NCBI GenBank assembly: GCA_910587355.1
Contig: CAJUKF010000020.1
Coordinates: forward strand, 1-45,290
Direction of reading: 5' to 3'
Source: an uncultured Muribaculaceae bacterium
GTDB lineage: Bacteria > Bacteroidota > Bacteroidia > Bacteroidales > Muribaculaceae
DNA: 45,290 nucleotides
Below the pieces are notes generated by a model. The model did no database searches. It was not told where the DNA came from and was given only the letters and a program-made list of their open reading frames with translations. This document shows, piece by piece, positions 26,327 to 35,001 of this stretch; the stretch's first letter is position 1; each line of letters opens with the position of its first letter. Both the position numbers and the translations under genes were made by a program.

Positions 26327-26927
26327 TGAAGAACTCCATAGTGGCCGATGTAGCCGAATTTATATCCTCGCGTCCGATTACCTTTTTCAAAGTAGTAAGT
26401 ATCACCTTGCAATCAGTAAGGAAAGAAATATGGTCTACATACCACACATCAAGTTCAAATTTTTTCTTCCATGAGATAGCATTTCGTCCATGACATTGTG
26501 CCCAGCCTGTGATGCCCGGACGAACCTCATGACGTCGTGCCTGCTCCGGAGAATAGAGCGGCAGATACTGTACAAGCAACGGACGTGGGCCGATAAGCGA
26601 CATATCTCCTTTGAAAACATTCCACAACTGCGGTAGCTCATCGATAGAAGTCGAACGCACGAAACGACCTACATTGGTTAGACGGTCAGCATCCGGAAGC
26701 AGATTGCCGTCCTTATCGCGCTCATCCGTCATTGTCTTGAACTTTACCACACGGAAGATTTTGCCACCTTTGCCAGGACGTTCCTGAAAGAAAAATGCGC
26801 CTGCGCCCTTATTGGCAAAATGCAGCCACCCCGTTACAGCAGCCAACGGCAATGCAAGTATAATCAGAGCACATCCCGATGCCGCAATATCAATCGTTCG
26901 TTTAAAGAAATCGCGATAAGGTTTCAT
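26313..26927 (-). CDS. Initiating phosphoglycosyl transferase, PglC/WcaJ-type
   Basis: A 204-residue bacterial sugar transferase (PF02397 family), which moves a phosphosugar from a UDP-sugar to undecaprenyl phosphate and so starts each repeat unit. The N-terminal re-entrant membrane helix spans about 11-34. The core follows with FFQERPGKGGKIFRVVKFKT, the catalytic Asp-Glu pair D96-E97 in STSIDELPQLWNV, and GDMSLIGPRPLL and RPGITGWAQ. Its short length fits the minimal PglC class. It overlaps the PglA-like gene by 4 nt. Confidence 0.93.
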   Translation of the reverse strand: MKPYRDFFKRTIDIAASGCALIILALPLAAVTGWLHFANKGAGAFFFQERPGKGGKIFRVVKFKTMTDERDKDGNLLPDADRLTNVGRFVRSTSIDELPQLWNVFKGDMSLIGPRPLLVQYLPLYSPEQARRHEVRPGITGWAQCHGRNAISWKKKFELDVWYVDHISFLTDCKVILTTLKKVIGREDINSATSATMEFFNGNN

Positions 26928-28033
26928 CTTTTGGTTCTAAGAGCATTATTAATGGCATCTATGTAGGATGCAATAACTATGTTGCGGTCGAATTCTTTTT
27001 CCATTTTACGGCGCGCATTTATGCCCATTTGAGCTTTTTCAGTGTTTGAGAGAGATAAGAAACGCTCAATGCATGAAATGAGTCCCGAAGTATCGCGTTC
27101 ATTAAAGAGAAATCCCGTCGAGCCGTCATCAACAGCCTCCATACAGCCGTGTCGGCGAGTTGTAATTACAGGACGTCCCGATGCTGAGGCCTCAAGTATT
27201 ACGTTCGACATCCCTTCAGGATAATATGTAGGATGAATCAGGCAATGGGACTGCCTTATATAAGGTCTTACATCTTTCTGTTGTCCGTGATATATTACGG
27301 TTCCGTCATTTTGCAATTGTTCAAGTTCCAGGGTGTAGTCATCTTCAGCACTTCCGAGAATATGAAATTCCACATCTTTTCGAAGATTTCTGAAGTGTTT
27401 TGCAGCGGTAAAATATTCCTCAATACCCTTAGGTTTCATAAGACGTGAGATAAAAATAAACCTTACTGTCTCATCTTCCGGGTAGTTTCCGACCTCAAAC
27501 TTCGACAGATTCACCCCGGAGCCGGGAATCAGCCTGTGCACCTCATTTCGGATATTGCGGGATTCAAAAAACTCCCGATTCCCTTCATTCTGAAAGAAAA
27601 TACAATTGGCCTTTCGCATTCCTATGCGATAAAGCGCCGTCGTAATCTTCTGAAGTATTCCCGGATATTCGAGCGCTGTTCCTAAGCCTGTAATATTGAC
27701 TATATATGGGATATCTGCTAACGATGCTGCAAGCCCTCCATATACATTAGGCTTGATAGTATAGGTAAGTATCACATCTGGCTTCACACTCTTAATTAAG
27801 GTCAGGTACTCCCGCAGAAGAGCTATGTCTTTTATGAAATTGGTTCCTCGACGTGATAAATTTTTTACTGGAATAACCCGGCAGCCTATAGCTTCTACCT
27901 CGGGTATTCTACTGTCGGCAGGAATGCTGACAGTCACCTCGTATCCATTTTTTACAAATGCTTCAAGTACTTCTTTCCTGAATGAAAGAAGTCCTGTGCA
28001 GTTGTTTGCCAGCAGCAATATTTTTTTAGACAT
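26924..28033 (-). CDS. GT4-type glycosyltransferase, PglA-like
   Basis: A 369-residue GT-B glycosyltransferase. The N-terminal domain has LLLANNCTGLLSFRKEVLEAF and VILTYTIKPNVYGGLAAS, typical of PglA-like enzymes that add the second sugar to a bacillosamine-type lipid carrier. The C-terminal donor domain carries FIFISRLMKPKGIEEYFTA and the GT4 E(x7)E region in HPTYYPEGMSNVILEASASG. It directly precedes the PglC-like gene with an ATGA overlap. Acceptor and donor are inferred only from similarity. Confidence 0.88.
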   Translation of the reverse strand: MSKKILLLANNCTGLLSFRKEVLEAFVKNGYEVTVSIPADSRIPEVEAIGCRVIPVKNLSRRGTNFIKDIALLREYLTLIKSVKPDVILTYTIKPNVYGGLAASLADIPYIVNITGLGTALEYPGILQKITTALYRIGMRKANCIFFQNEGNREFFESRNIRNEVHRLIPGSGVNLSKFEVGNYPEDETVRFIFISRLMKPKGIEEYFTAAKHFRNLRKDVEFHILGSAEDDYTLELEQLQNDGTVIYHGQQKDVRPYIRQSHCLIHPTYYPEGMSNVILEASASGRPVITTRRHGCMEAVDDGSTGFLFNERDTSGLISCIERFLSLSNTEKAQMGINARRKMEKEFDRNIVIASYIDAINNALRTKR

Positions 28034-28048
28034 AAAAATTATAAGATT

Positions 28049-28462
28049 TTATATCCGCGTCACACGCTCCCATGCTCTGCCCAATTCCATATCATACGAA
28101 TCGGGTGTAAACGACATGTAGCCCGAGCCGTCATAGAATGTCAGCTCGCCAAAGTAAATTTTCCCGTTGACATTGTAGAGGTCAACTCGCACATGCGGGA
28201 ACTGGGCTGAGAGCTTTTCGGCAATCTCCGTCATTTTATCAAAATTCTGAGGCTTGGGAAGCACATGCATCGCCGGTAGTTCATCCGCCCTGTGAACATC
28301 GAGTTTCCTGAAATCGGGGGTATATACACCCACTTCCGCCCCATGTCCGAATGTACGTCCGCTGATAGCATATATCATCCGGACATTGCCGTTGAAACAG
28401 AAAAATTTGTAGTCAATGAGAGATTCTGACGCAAGTTTTTCAAATATATTATTGATTATCAA
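28049..28462 (-). pseudogene. Truncated second TupA-like ATP-grasp gene (C-terminal part)
   Basis: An open frame of 137 codons beginning at TTG, with no plausible ATG near its front. It aligns by eye with the C-terminal half of the gene just upstream: DYKFFCFNG, FPHVRVDLYNVNGKIYFGELTFY and FTPDSYDMELG match DYKFFCFDG, YPFVRVDLYNTGNNIYFGELTFY and FTPDCWDKKIG. The N-terminal ATP-binding half is missing. It is separated from the upstream stop by only 4 nt and lies in a different frame. Removing one G from the poly-G tract at 28470-28478 would fuse it to the upstream gene. It is either a deletion relic of a tandem duplication or part of a phase-variable fusion. Confidence 0.65.
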
Positions 28463-28466
28463 ATAT

Positions 28467-29396
28467 TTACCCCCCCCCGAATTTTCTAAACGAACATTCA
28501 GGCACTGTCATTAGTTCACCAATTTTTTTATCCCAACAATCGGGTGTAAAATGGCCGAAGCCGCTTGCCGGATAAAAAGTCAGCTCCCCGAAATATATAT
28601 TATTGCCTGTGTTGTAGAGGTCAACACGAACAAAAGGGTATCCTGCAGATAGCTTACATACAAGTTTTTTCATACCTGCGAAATTATCAGGTTCAGGCAT
28701 TCTTTGGTCAGCATTGTTGCAGGCAGCATTAAGTCCTCGGAACTCCATGTGATTCCACTCCATATCGTAGAAATCAATGGTTTCTTCGGTAGTACGAGAC
28801 CCTATTACCTGACAATATACCGGCACACCATCAAAGCAGAAGAATTTATAGTCGGGTATATCTTTGTGCTTCACATCGCTTATCAGTTCCTCTATCACAA
28901 CACGACGAGGATATCCGTTTTCATAAGCCCATTCACGGCCGGCGTTTTTAGCCTTGGGTGCTTTGAACCATTCGTTTACTTTTGAGAAAAATTCATTCTT
29001 GTCAAGTTCGCGTTTATCCCGGCAGATGAATACTTGATTACCACCACCTCCATCGGTAGTCTTGGCAACGAACTGCATTGGCAACTTTTCGAAATCAATA
29101 GCTTCCGCAGAATCATAAACTCCAATCAAAGGAATAAGGATATCAGCGAGACCCATTTCCTTGACTACAGAGCGAACCTCGTACTTGTCGGTACACCTGA
29201 GCATCAGCGGATTCCGATACTTGAGTTTATATAGCTGCAGTTTCTCGGTAAAACGCTGTGGATTTTTGAGATTTAACCGCCTTCCCGTATGTATCCGGTA
29301 TTGAAGCGGTATCATGATACTGTCTGGAATCCAGTTCAACAGACTCAGTATTTTTATTCTGAGCGCCCTCGACCGTATCAGCTTCTTATAATTCAT
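28467..29396 (-). CDS. TupA-like ATP-grasp protein
   Basis: A 309-residue protein of the TupA-like ATP-grasp family (PF14305 type), named for teichuronopeptide biosynthesis. Typical parts are RIHTGRRLNLKNPQRFTEKL near 35-54, RCTDKYEVRSVVKEMG, the glycine-rich VAKTTDGGGGNQVF (about 110-123), VIEELI, DYKFFCFDG and VRVDLYNTGNNIYFGELTFY. The family probably makes amide links between an amino acid and a sugar acid. The last three glycines are coded by a 9-G tract directly before the stop. It lies 5 nt after the CapA gene. Confidence 0.85.
   Translation of the reverse strand: MNYKKLIRSRALRIKILSLLNWIPDSIMIPLQYRIHTGRRLNLKNPQRFTEKLQLYKLKYRNPLMLRCTDKYEVRSVVKEMGLADILIPLIGVYDSAEAIDFEKLPMQFVAKTTDGGGGNQVFICRDKRELDKNEFFSKVNEWFKAPKAKNAGREWAYENGYPRRVVIEELISDVKHKDIPDYKFFCFDGVPVYCQVIGSRTTEETIDFYDMEWNHMEFRGLNAACNNADQRMPEPDNFAGMKKLVCKLSAGYPFVRVDLYNTGNNIYFGELTFYPASGFGHFTPDCWDKKIGELMTVPECSFRKFGGG
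28470..28478. repeat. Nine-base poly-C/poly-G tract at the TupA-like junction
   Basis: Nine C on the forward strand (nine G in the coding strand) code the final GGG before TAA. With eight G the frame reads through into the TTG-started fragment downstream; with ten G it stops after two further codons. Confidence 0.9.
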
Positions 29397-29401
29397 AGCC
29401 C

Positions 29402-30493
29402 CTATTTGAGAAATGATAATACATTGTCCCTGTATTTTTTTGCATTCATATGATTATCATACAGCAGTTTGACATATCTCGGCCTCAACCGTTTCATAAC
29501 CCACATGAAATCTCTCAGTTGCTTGCGTGTTGCTAAGTATTCGTTTCTTTGTTTTATTCTTGCTGCGTTATAACTCTCAATATCAGATAAAGCGGTGTTT
29601 AAATATTCAGAGAATTCATTTACTGCATGACTATCCTTATTGATACTGATGTGACCATCTTCTCCAATATGAATTAATATTGGATTATAACCTACCAAGA
29701 TATTATTTTGGATTTCAACCTCAAGAATCATACCTCGACGGTTATTTTCACTCAGTTCTATTACAGGCCTGTTTTTGTCGGCCGTATTTCCGGCAAAGCA
29801 GAAATTACCAAGACTATGAGCAATTATCGAACCGTTATAGCTATCAATGCCCTGAACAACATGAGGGTGATGCCCATACCATAAATAAGGGACAACATCT
29901 CCTAATAGACGAACTGCTTTAATTTGCTCCACACTCGGTCGGTTGACATGTTCGATTCCGGAATGCACGGCTAAGATATTTAAGTAACCGTCATCGTGAT
30001 TTTGTCGCATTATAGTGGCAACTTCTTCGATATTGAATCGGTTTATGCCATAATTGCCATACCTTGAAGAAATTTTAAGAGGATTGGTTGAATAACAACA
30101 AAAACCGTTAAAGGCCAAACGGTTGCCTCCGGATTCAATTTTTAGTTCTCTTCCGTTAGCGCCAAACCATTCAATACCGGCCTCGTCAAGCAACTTACAT
30201 GTGGTTTCAAAACCTTCCTTGCCAAAATCATACATATGATTGTTGGCAATTGTCACAGCATTGATATGAAGTGCTTTTAGGACATCCACATTAACGGGGT
30301 CTGTACAAATATAGGCTGATTTAGCGCCCCATGTTTTTTTCTTATACGAAAACGGAGTTTCAAGGTTTCCTACCACATAATCAAATTTATGCAGGAAGTC
30401 GGATATCTCTTGCAACTGTTCAATCAACTTCGGATTAGAAGTGAGCGAGTAACCGCCCAACAATCCAATGTCGCCTAACAATGCTATTTTCAT
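29402..30493 (-). CDS. CapA-family (PgsA-like) metallophosphatase-fold protein
   Basis: A 363-residue protein of the CapA/PGA_cap family, first known from poly-gamma-glutamate capsules. Metal-site motifs are GDIGLLGG (8-15), VVGNLETPFS, TIANNHMYDFGKEG, VHSGIEH, YLWYGHHPHVVQG and IAHSLGNFCF. It has no signal peptide, so it would act in the cytoplasm, as many Bacteroidales capsule-locus members do. Position beside two TupA-like genes suggests work on amide-linked groups. It overlaps the preceding glycosyltransferase by 4 nt. Confidence 0.85.
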   Translation of the reverse strand: MKIALLGDIGLLGGYSLTSNPKLIEQLQEISDFLHKFDYVVGNLETPFSYKKKTWGAKSAYICTDPVNVDVLKALHINAVTIANNHMYDFGKEGFETTCKLLDEAGIEWFGANGRELKIESGGNRLAFNGFCCYSTNPLKISSRYGNYGINRFNIEEVATIMRQNHDDGYLNILAVHSGIEHVNRPSVEQIKAVRLLGDVVPYLWYGHHPHVVQGIDSYNGSIIAHSLGNFCFAGNTADKNRPVIELSENNRRGMILEVEIQNNILVGYNPILIHIGEDGHISINKDSHAVNEFSEYLNTALSDIESYNAARIKQRNEYLATRKQLRDFMWVMKRLRPRYVKLLYDNHMNAKKYRDNVLSFLK

Positions 30494-31593
30494 TCTTTAT
30501 AATTTATTAAATGTGTAAGCGTTTTTCTCCAAATATTTAAGTTCTCAATAAACGAGAATTTATTCAGCCACCGATTGTATGCATTTTCTGAACACCTACT
30601 CCAAATGTTCAATTCGGATAAAGATAACAAAGCGCTTCCCCAGTCTTCATCATTTTTTACCAAGTATCCGCAACCGTTATCAATCACTTCTTTATTGAAG
30701 CCAATATCGGAACCAATGCATGGAAGACCGGTAGACAAATATTGTACTAATTTAAAGCCACCTTTACCCTTACTGTATCTCGTATCCATTAAAGGCATAA
30801 TACCAATATGAGCCTCTAAGATTCCCTTTACAGCATCTGCTCTTGTCCATTTAATATTCTTTAAAAGAATATTTTTGAAGTCAAAATTTAAAGGAGCATT
30901 GCATATAACTGACAACTCAACTATTTTACCAGTCTTCTCCTTAATCATCTTAGCATACTTGTCAAGAGTCGACGCGATATTAAGAAGGTGAGGTAGATTT
31001 ACACTTGTTGCGACCCAAACGATTTTTATTTTTGTTTTAAAAGTCTCCAAACGTTGTTGTTTTATATTATCGTTATAATGCTCATACATATCGCCGTCTG
31101 TTGTCGGCAAAAGAACAACTTTATTTTGATATTGAAGAGGAATTAAATTTTTAAGACCTTGATGAGTACAGAATATTACATCTGAAATTTTTGCATAAAA
31201 ATTGAAGGTAGCCTGAGAAACTTCTTTCCCATCTATTATGTCATCATCAAAATCCCATATGATTGGCACTCGTTTACTAAGTCGTTCAAGTATACATTTA
31301 TATGACCATGGCATGATTTTATTAATTACGCGCCTTGTTATTATGATAGCGGAGGGCGGATTAATATAATCTGCCAATAAGTAGTATAATATTCTGAAAT
31401 ACATTATCATTAATACGTACCCCTTTATATATATCGGTTGTTTACTAAGAGGCATATATCTATCATGCATTTTATTAGATGTCATTGTTCTAAATTTAAA
31501 ATGCAAATCTTTAATTTTATTGGTATATTGATAGATTCTATAATAATTCGGAGATGTTTGCCCCCCCTTTATATATACAGAAACTGTATTCAT
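30490..31593 (-). CDS. Glycosyltransferase (GT4-like) with a poly-G tract near its start
   Basis: A 367-residue GT-B type glycosyltransferase. The N-terminal half includes RRVINKIMPWSYKCILERL and the conserved IIWDFDDDIIDG. The donor domain has IVWVATSVNLPHLLNIASTL, the family segment GIMPLMDTRYSKGKGGFKLV followed by QYLSTGLPCIGSDIG and a typical C-terminal helix. The ATG at 31593 is chosen because it makes a 4-nt ATGA overlap with the upstream GT2 gene and gives a normal start MNTVSVYIKGGQTSPNYYR. Residues 9-11 are coded by a 7-G run; an extra G would stop translation within about 10 codons. The sugar is unknown. Confidence 0.82.
   Translation of the reverse strand: MNTVSVYIKGGQTSPNYYRIYQYTNKIKDLHFKFRTMTSNKMHDRYMPLSKQPIYIKGYVLMIMYFRILYYLLADYINPPSAIIITRRVINKIMPWSYKCILERLSKRVPIIWDFDDDIIDGKEVSQATFNFYAKISDVIFCTHQGLKNLIPLQYQNKVVLLPTTDGDMYEHYNDNIKQQRLETFKTKIKIVWVATSVNLPHLLNIASTLDKYAKMIKEKTGKIVELSVICNAPLNFDFKNILLKNIKWTRADAVKGILEAHIGIMPLMDTRYSKGKGGFKLVQYLSTGLPCIGSDIGFNKEVIDNGCGYLVKNDEDWGSALLSLSELNIWSRCSENAYNRWLNKFSFIENLNIWRKTLTHLINYKE
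31561..31567. repeat. Seven-base poly-C/poly-G tract in the glycosyltransferase start region
   Basis: Seven C on the forward strand code Lys9-Gly10-Gly11. A gain of one G gives a TAG stop about 8 codons later; a loss of one G gives a stop after about 25 codons. The position is classic for slipped-strand on/off switching. Confidence 0.85.
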
Positions 31594-32417
31594 AGTTTTT
31601 GTTTGATTCCTGAAATAATGCCTTTGAGAATGTTTTTTAACGTTAGTATGAAATCTCCTGTATAAAATGGAATGATTGATATTTCTATAGACTTTCTTAC
31701 AAAAGCCTTCCATTTCCATGCAGAAGGAGCATAATTACATTTTATAAGCCATATTGTATTTCTGTATTGATAATAATATCTGAATGGTGCTGATATAAGA
31801 ATTGGATATCCTAAAAATTTGATTGTTTTTTTACCAACTTGATGCTGAAGAATATTCTTTGAAGACATAAACAGCTTATAACCTTTTGATTTAGCTCTCC
31901 AACACCATTCATGGTCTACCAAATCTATAAATAATCTATCATTCAACAGCCCCACTTCATCTAATACCGATTCTTCTGTTAATGTACCGGAACTGATTAA
32001 TGTCCCGACTTCTTTAGGATTATCTGAACAGGATTCGGAGCCTTTATAAAGTTTGCCAGTACTTATTTCTTGTAGAGAAGGCCCAATTGCCCCAATTTTA
32101 ATTCCCGAAAACTTTAATGACTTGTATTCATTGAGCAAGCCGTCAACTAATTCGGGTGTAATTTTACTGTCCTGGTCAAAGAAGCATATATATTTGAATC
32201 CTAATCTTTTTGATTCTTCAATTCCAATATTTTGCGCTTTTGCTATCCCGAGATTAGATTGTAATGATATGTAATTCGGTAAATTATATTGATTGCTCTT
32301 AAGAACTGAATTATCAACGAATATACAATTAGGCATCCACTCAGTATACGACCGCCATTTATCAATACATTCTTGAGACGGATTATACAATACACAAATC
32401 AAAACCAGTTCTTCCAT
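31590..32417 (-). CDS. GT2-family glycosyltransferase, rhamnosyltransferase-like
   Basis: A 275-residue GT-A glycosyltransferase. LVLICVLYNPSQECIDKW near the start, then IFVDNS, LQSNLGIAKAQNIGIEESK and the metal-binding FFDQDSKITPELV are typical of WbbL/RfbF-type rhamnosyltransferases. EVGLLNDRLFIDLVDHEWCWRAKSKGYKLF completes the acceptor side. A short hydrophobic stretch (about 205-225) lies near the C-terminus. The ATG at 32417 is preferred to a TTG two codons upstream. With the rml genes in the operon, dTDP-rhamnose as donor is likely but not proven. Confidence 0.87.
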   Translation of the reverse strand: MEELVLICVLYNPSQECIDKWRSYTEWMPNCIFVDNSVLKSNQYNLPNYISLQSNLGIAKAQNIGIEESKRLGFKYICFFDQDSKITPELVDGLLNEYKSLKFSGIKIGAIGPSLQEISTGKLYKGSESCSDNPKEVGTLISSGTLTEESVLDEVGLLNDRLFIDLVDHEWCWRAKSKGYKLFMSSKNILQHQVGKKTIKFLGYPILISAPFRYYYQYRNTIWLIKCNYAPSAWKWKAFVRKSIEISIIPFYTGDFILTLKNILKGIISGIKQKL

Positions 32418-32423
32418 TTTCAA

Positions 32424-33464
32424 TCAGGAAAACCACCCACTGAAGTTGACGTAAAACACGAAATAAATCAAACCGATGACAGTAATCATTGTTTTTCCTA
32501 CTATCCTGTTTTTTGAAAAATAATACAAGAATGGAATGAGAATAATTTCAACAATCTGGAATAATTCTGCAATTCTGACTGCCACGGCATTAATTGAAAA
32601 CAATAAGCAATATGCAATCAATGATATTGCAAACAATTTAATTAATATGATAAAATACGGCGAATATACAGCATATTTTTCCCATGTAATCAGGAAATAC
32701 AGGCAGATAAGTAATTTTGAAATCAAAAGTATGCTAAACAAATTTGCACCTGACGATTCAACAACTTCGGTGTAATGGACATATAAATTTTGAATACCCG
32801 AAATAGGGACGTAGGTTATTAAATGTGCTAATGAAAAACCTATCAGGGCCAATACATACGACCCTATGACCAATAAAACATATACAGACCTATTTATGGT
32901 TTTAGTAGGTAATAGCCAAATTAGATATAACAAGATAGCCGAATAATGAAATAAAAAAGCAAGCGTTGTTACAATTAAAAATTTCAACAATTGCTCATTG
33001 TATTTATAATATACAGCGAATAGCATCAGTCCAGTTGAAAAGGCCACCCGCATTTGAATCAAATCATTGCTGATATATTTCGACGCAATATATATATATA
33101 ACGATGAAAAAAACAGTTTAGAAAGCTGACGTATTGCAAATAATTTTATTAAAACTGCTGCACAACCCGCAGAGAAAAGGAAAATAATAAAATCATCTGC
33201 GATGAATTGTTTAACAGATAGGATGAACCATATAAACCCTAATTCTATTCGCTCATTAATTTGATTTTGAGGGTGGGTATATATTCTATAATATGCGCTA
33301 TAATCCGGCATATCTTCTGGACGAGCAGAAGCGAGTAATGCTAAAATTATTCCTATGGAAATTATTATAACATTATTTACTGCGGTTTTATTCTGATTAG
33401 CAGGTTTCTCTAACCACATAAATATCATTGAAACAATGAAAGTTATATACAAAAGTATAACCAT
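32424..33464 (-). CDS. EpsG-family polysaccharide polymerase (Wzy-like)
   Basis: A 346-residue integral membrane protein with about 10-11 helices. Conserved EpsG-family residues are recognisable: LLASARPEDMPDYSAYYRIY after the second helix, IELGFIWFILSVKQF, and the QMRVAFSTGLMLFAVYY segment. EpsG/Wzy proteins join lipid-linked repeat units at the outer face of the inner membrane. The gene is strongly AT-rich and lies between the Wzx and GT2 genes, where a polymerase is expected in a Wzx/Wzy pathway. Confidence 0.85.
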   Translation of the reverse strand: MVILLYITFIVSMIFMWLEKPANQNKTAVNNVIIISIGIILALLASARPEDMPDYSAYYRIYTHPQNQINERIELGFIWFILSVKQFIADDFIIFLFSAGCAAVLIKLFAIRQLSKLFFSSLYIYIASKYISNDLIQMRVAFSTGLMLFAVYYKYNEQLLKFLIVTTLAFLFHYSAILLYLIWLLPTKTINRSVYVLLVIGSYVLALIGFSLAHLITYVPISGIQNLYVHYTEVVESSGANLFSILLISKLLICLYFLITWEKYAVYSPYFIILIKLFAISLIAYCLLFSINAVAVRIAELFQIVEIILIPFLYYFSKNRIVGKTMITVIGLIYFVFYVNFSGWFS

Positions 33465-33555
33465 CTTGAAAAACTGTCTAATACGTTTATAACTGTATAT
33501 AACAGCGACTGAACTTGTGGTATGTTCAATTAGGCACGCAAGAACTCAAGAAAAA

Positions 33556-35001
33556 TTATTTTCGCGCCACAAAAATATAGTTGAGATTTTCCCTTACTTT
33601 CCGACGCTGAAAAAATAAGTTTAACACACTAGAGAACAGCATGATGTATATTACTATACTAAAGTCTATGCCAATACCGATTAATAAAAGATAAACGACA
33701 GAAAAAATAATGTCTATACACATCGTTGCAGGCATATTGACATGACTTAAAGCTTTGCAGATATGATTTTGCATGCAGTAACTTTTAATTATTATGCACG
33801 CGCATACTCCAATCAAAGTCAATATAAGATTGTCAAGAACATATATTCCCAATGCTGATATTGCAGCGCTCAGCAGCATGATTGCCGCATTAATTTTAAG
33901 CAGATACCGTTCATGGCGCAAGACTTTAAGATAGGTTGAATATAACATGTCTATCTTTACGGTGAATACACAAAGAGGGAAAAATATCGCAAGATAGGTA
34001 AGACTCGGATAGTAATTGGGCAAAAAGTATTTTACAATCAGAATAAGAATCGGGAAAAGTATAATGCAAAGTGGCATAAGCACTGTAAGCAGATAATCCA
34101 TTTTTGCAAAAAATACTTGATGAAACTCCTCCGATTTTTGTTTTAGCAAAGGGTATATACCGATTCCTATTTTAGATATAAATTGCAGACAGAAAAGACA
34201 CAACGATAATGAAAAAGACACAAATCCGAAAATTTCTATAGGATAATGCTCGCTGATAAAAAAACGGCAGATTCCTATAATCAACATGGCGGAAACGTTG
34301 GACAGCATCAGATTTATTCCAACGACTATATTAATTCCCATTTCGCGGAAAATGGCTCGGCTGATTGTTATTTTGCTTAAAAATAAATCTTGATTCTTAA
34401 CCAGAATTCTTACGGTAACTGCGGCGAGAGAAGCAATCCAACAGATTACTATATATTCAAATTTCTTGATTGAGAATACTATCATGACAATCAGAAACGC
34501 AACCATTATCAGTCGCTCCATAATGGAAGATGTGGTATAGACCTTAAAACGGTTAAGAGCCTGACAAATACTGCTGCAGTAGCCAAAAATATCATTAATG
34601 ACAGCAAATACGGCAACACTGAGAATAACAAATTTCAAATCAGAATTAGTCAAAGCTGGAATAAGCCCGGATGATATGACTATGAAAGATATTATTGATA
34701 GTGTCATTATAAAACCAGTTGCTATCCATAACTGAGAAGAAACTTCATGACATTCCTGCATAGTTAGCCTTTTACCACCCAGCCGGAGATATAAACCGTC
34801 GTTGAGCCCTAAATAAAGCATCCCGGTATACCCCCCATAAAATAAAAATAGCTGCCAGTATGAAAACTCCTCTACTCCTATAAATCTTGGGATATAGAGC
34901 GATATCAAAATACTGAATCCAACCGATACAAGCTGAGAGGAATATAGATTTATTATATTCTTTATAGCATCCTTACCTCGTATGTTTTCAAAAAGCTTCA
35001 T
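33556..35001 (-). CDS. Wzx-type oligosaccharide flippase
   Basis: A 481-residue MOP-superfamily membrane protein with about 12-14 helices. The N-terminal NIINLYSSQLVSVGFSILISLYIPRFIGVEEF pattern, GGYTGMLYLGLNDGLYLRLGG and the repeated helix pairs fit PST/Wzx exporters that flip lipid-linked repeat units. The ATG at 35001 overlaps the stop of the acyltransferase gene by one base (TAATG). It is AT-rich, like wzy. Confidence 0.9.
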   Translation of the reverse strand: MKLFENIRGKDAIKNIINLYSSQLVSVGFSILISLYIPRFIGVEEFSYWQLFLFYGGYTGMLYLGLNDGLYLRLGGKRLTMQECHEVSSQLWIATGFIMTLSIISFIVISSGLIPALTNSDLKFVILSVAVFAVINDIFGYCSSICQALNRFKVYTTSSIMERLIMVAFLIVMIVFSIKKFEYIVICWIASLAAVTVRILVKNQDLFLSKITISRAIFREMGINIVVGINLMLSNVSAMLIIGICRFFISEHYPIEIFGFVSFSLSLCLFCLQFISKIGIGIYPLLKQKSEEFHQVFFAKMDYLLTVLMPLCIILFPILILIVKYFLPNYYPSLTYLAIFFPLCVFTVKIDMLYSTYLKVLRHERYLLKINAAIMLLSAAISALGIYVLDNLILTLIGVCACIIIKSYCMQNHICKALSHVNMPATMCIDIIFSVVYLLLIGIGIDFSIVIYIMLFSSVLNLFFQRRKVRENLNYIFVARK

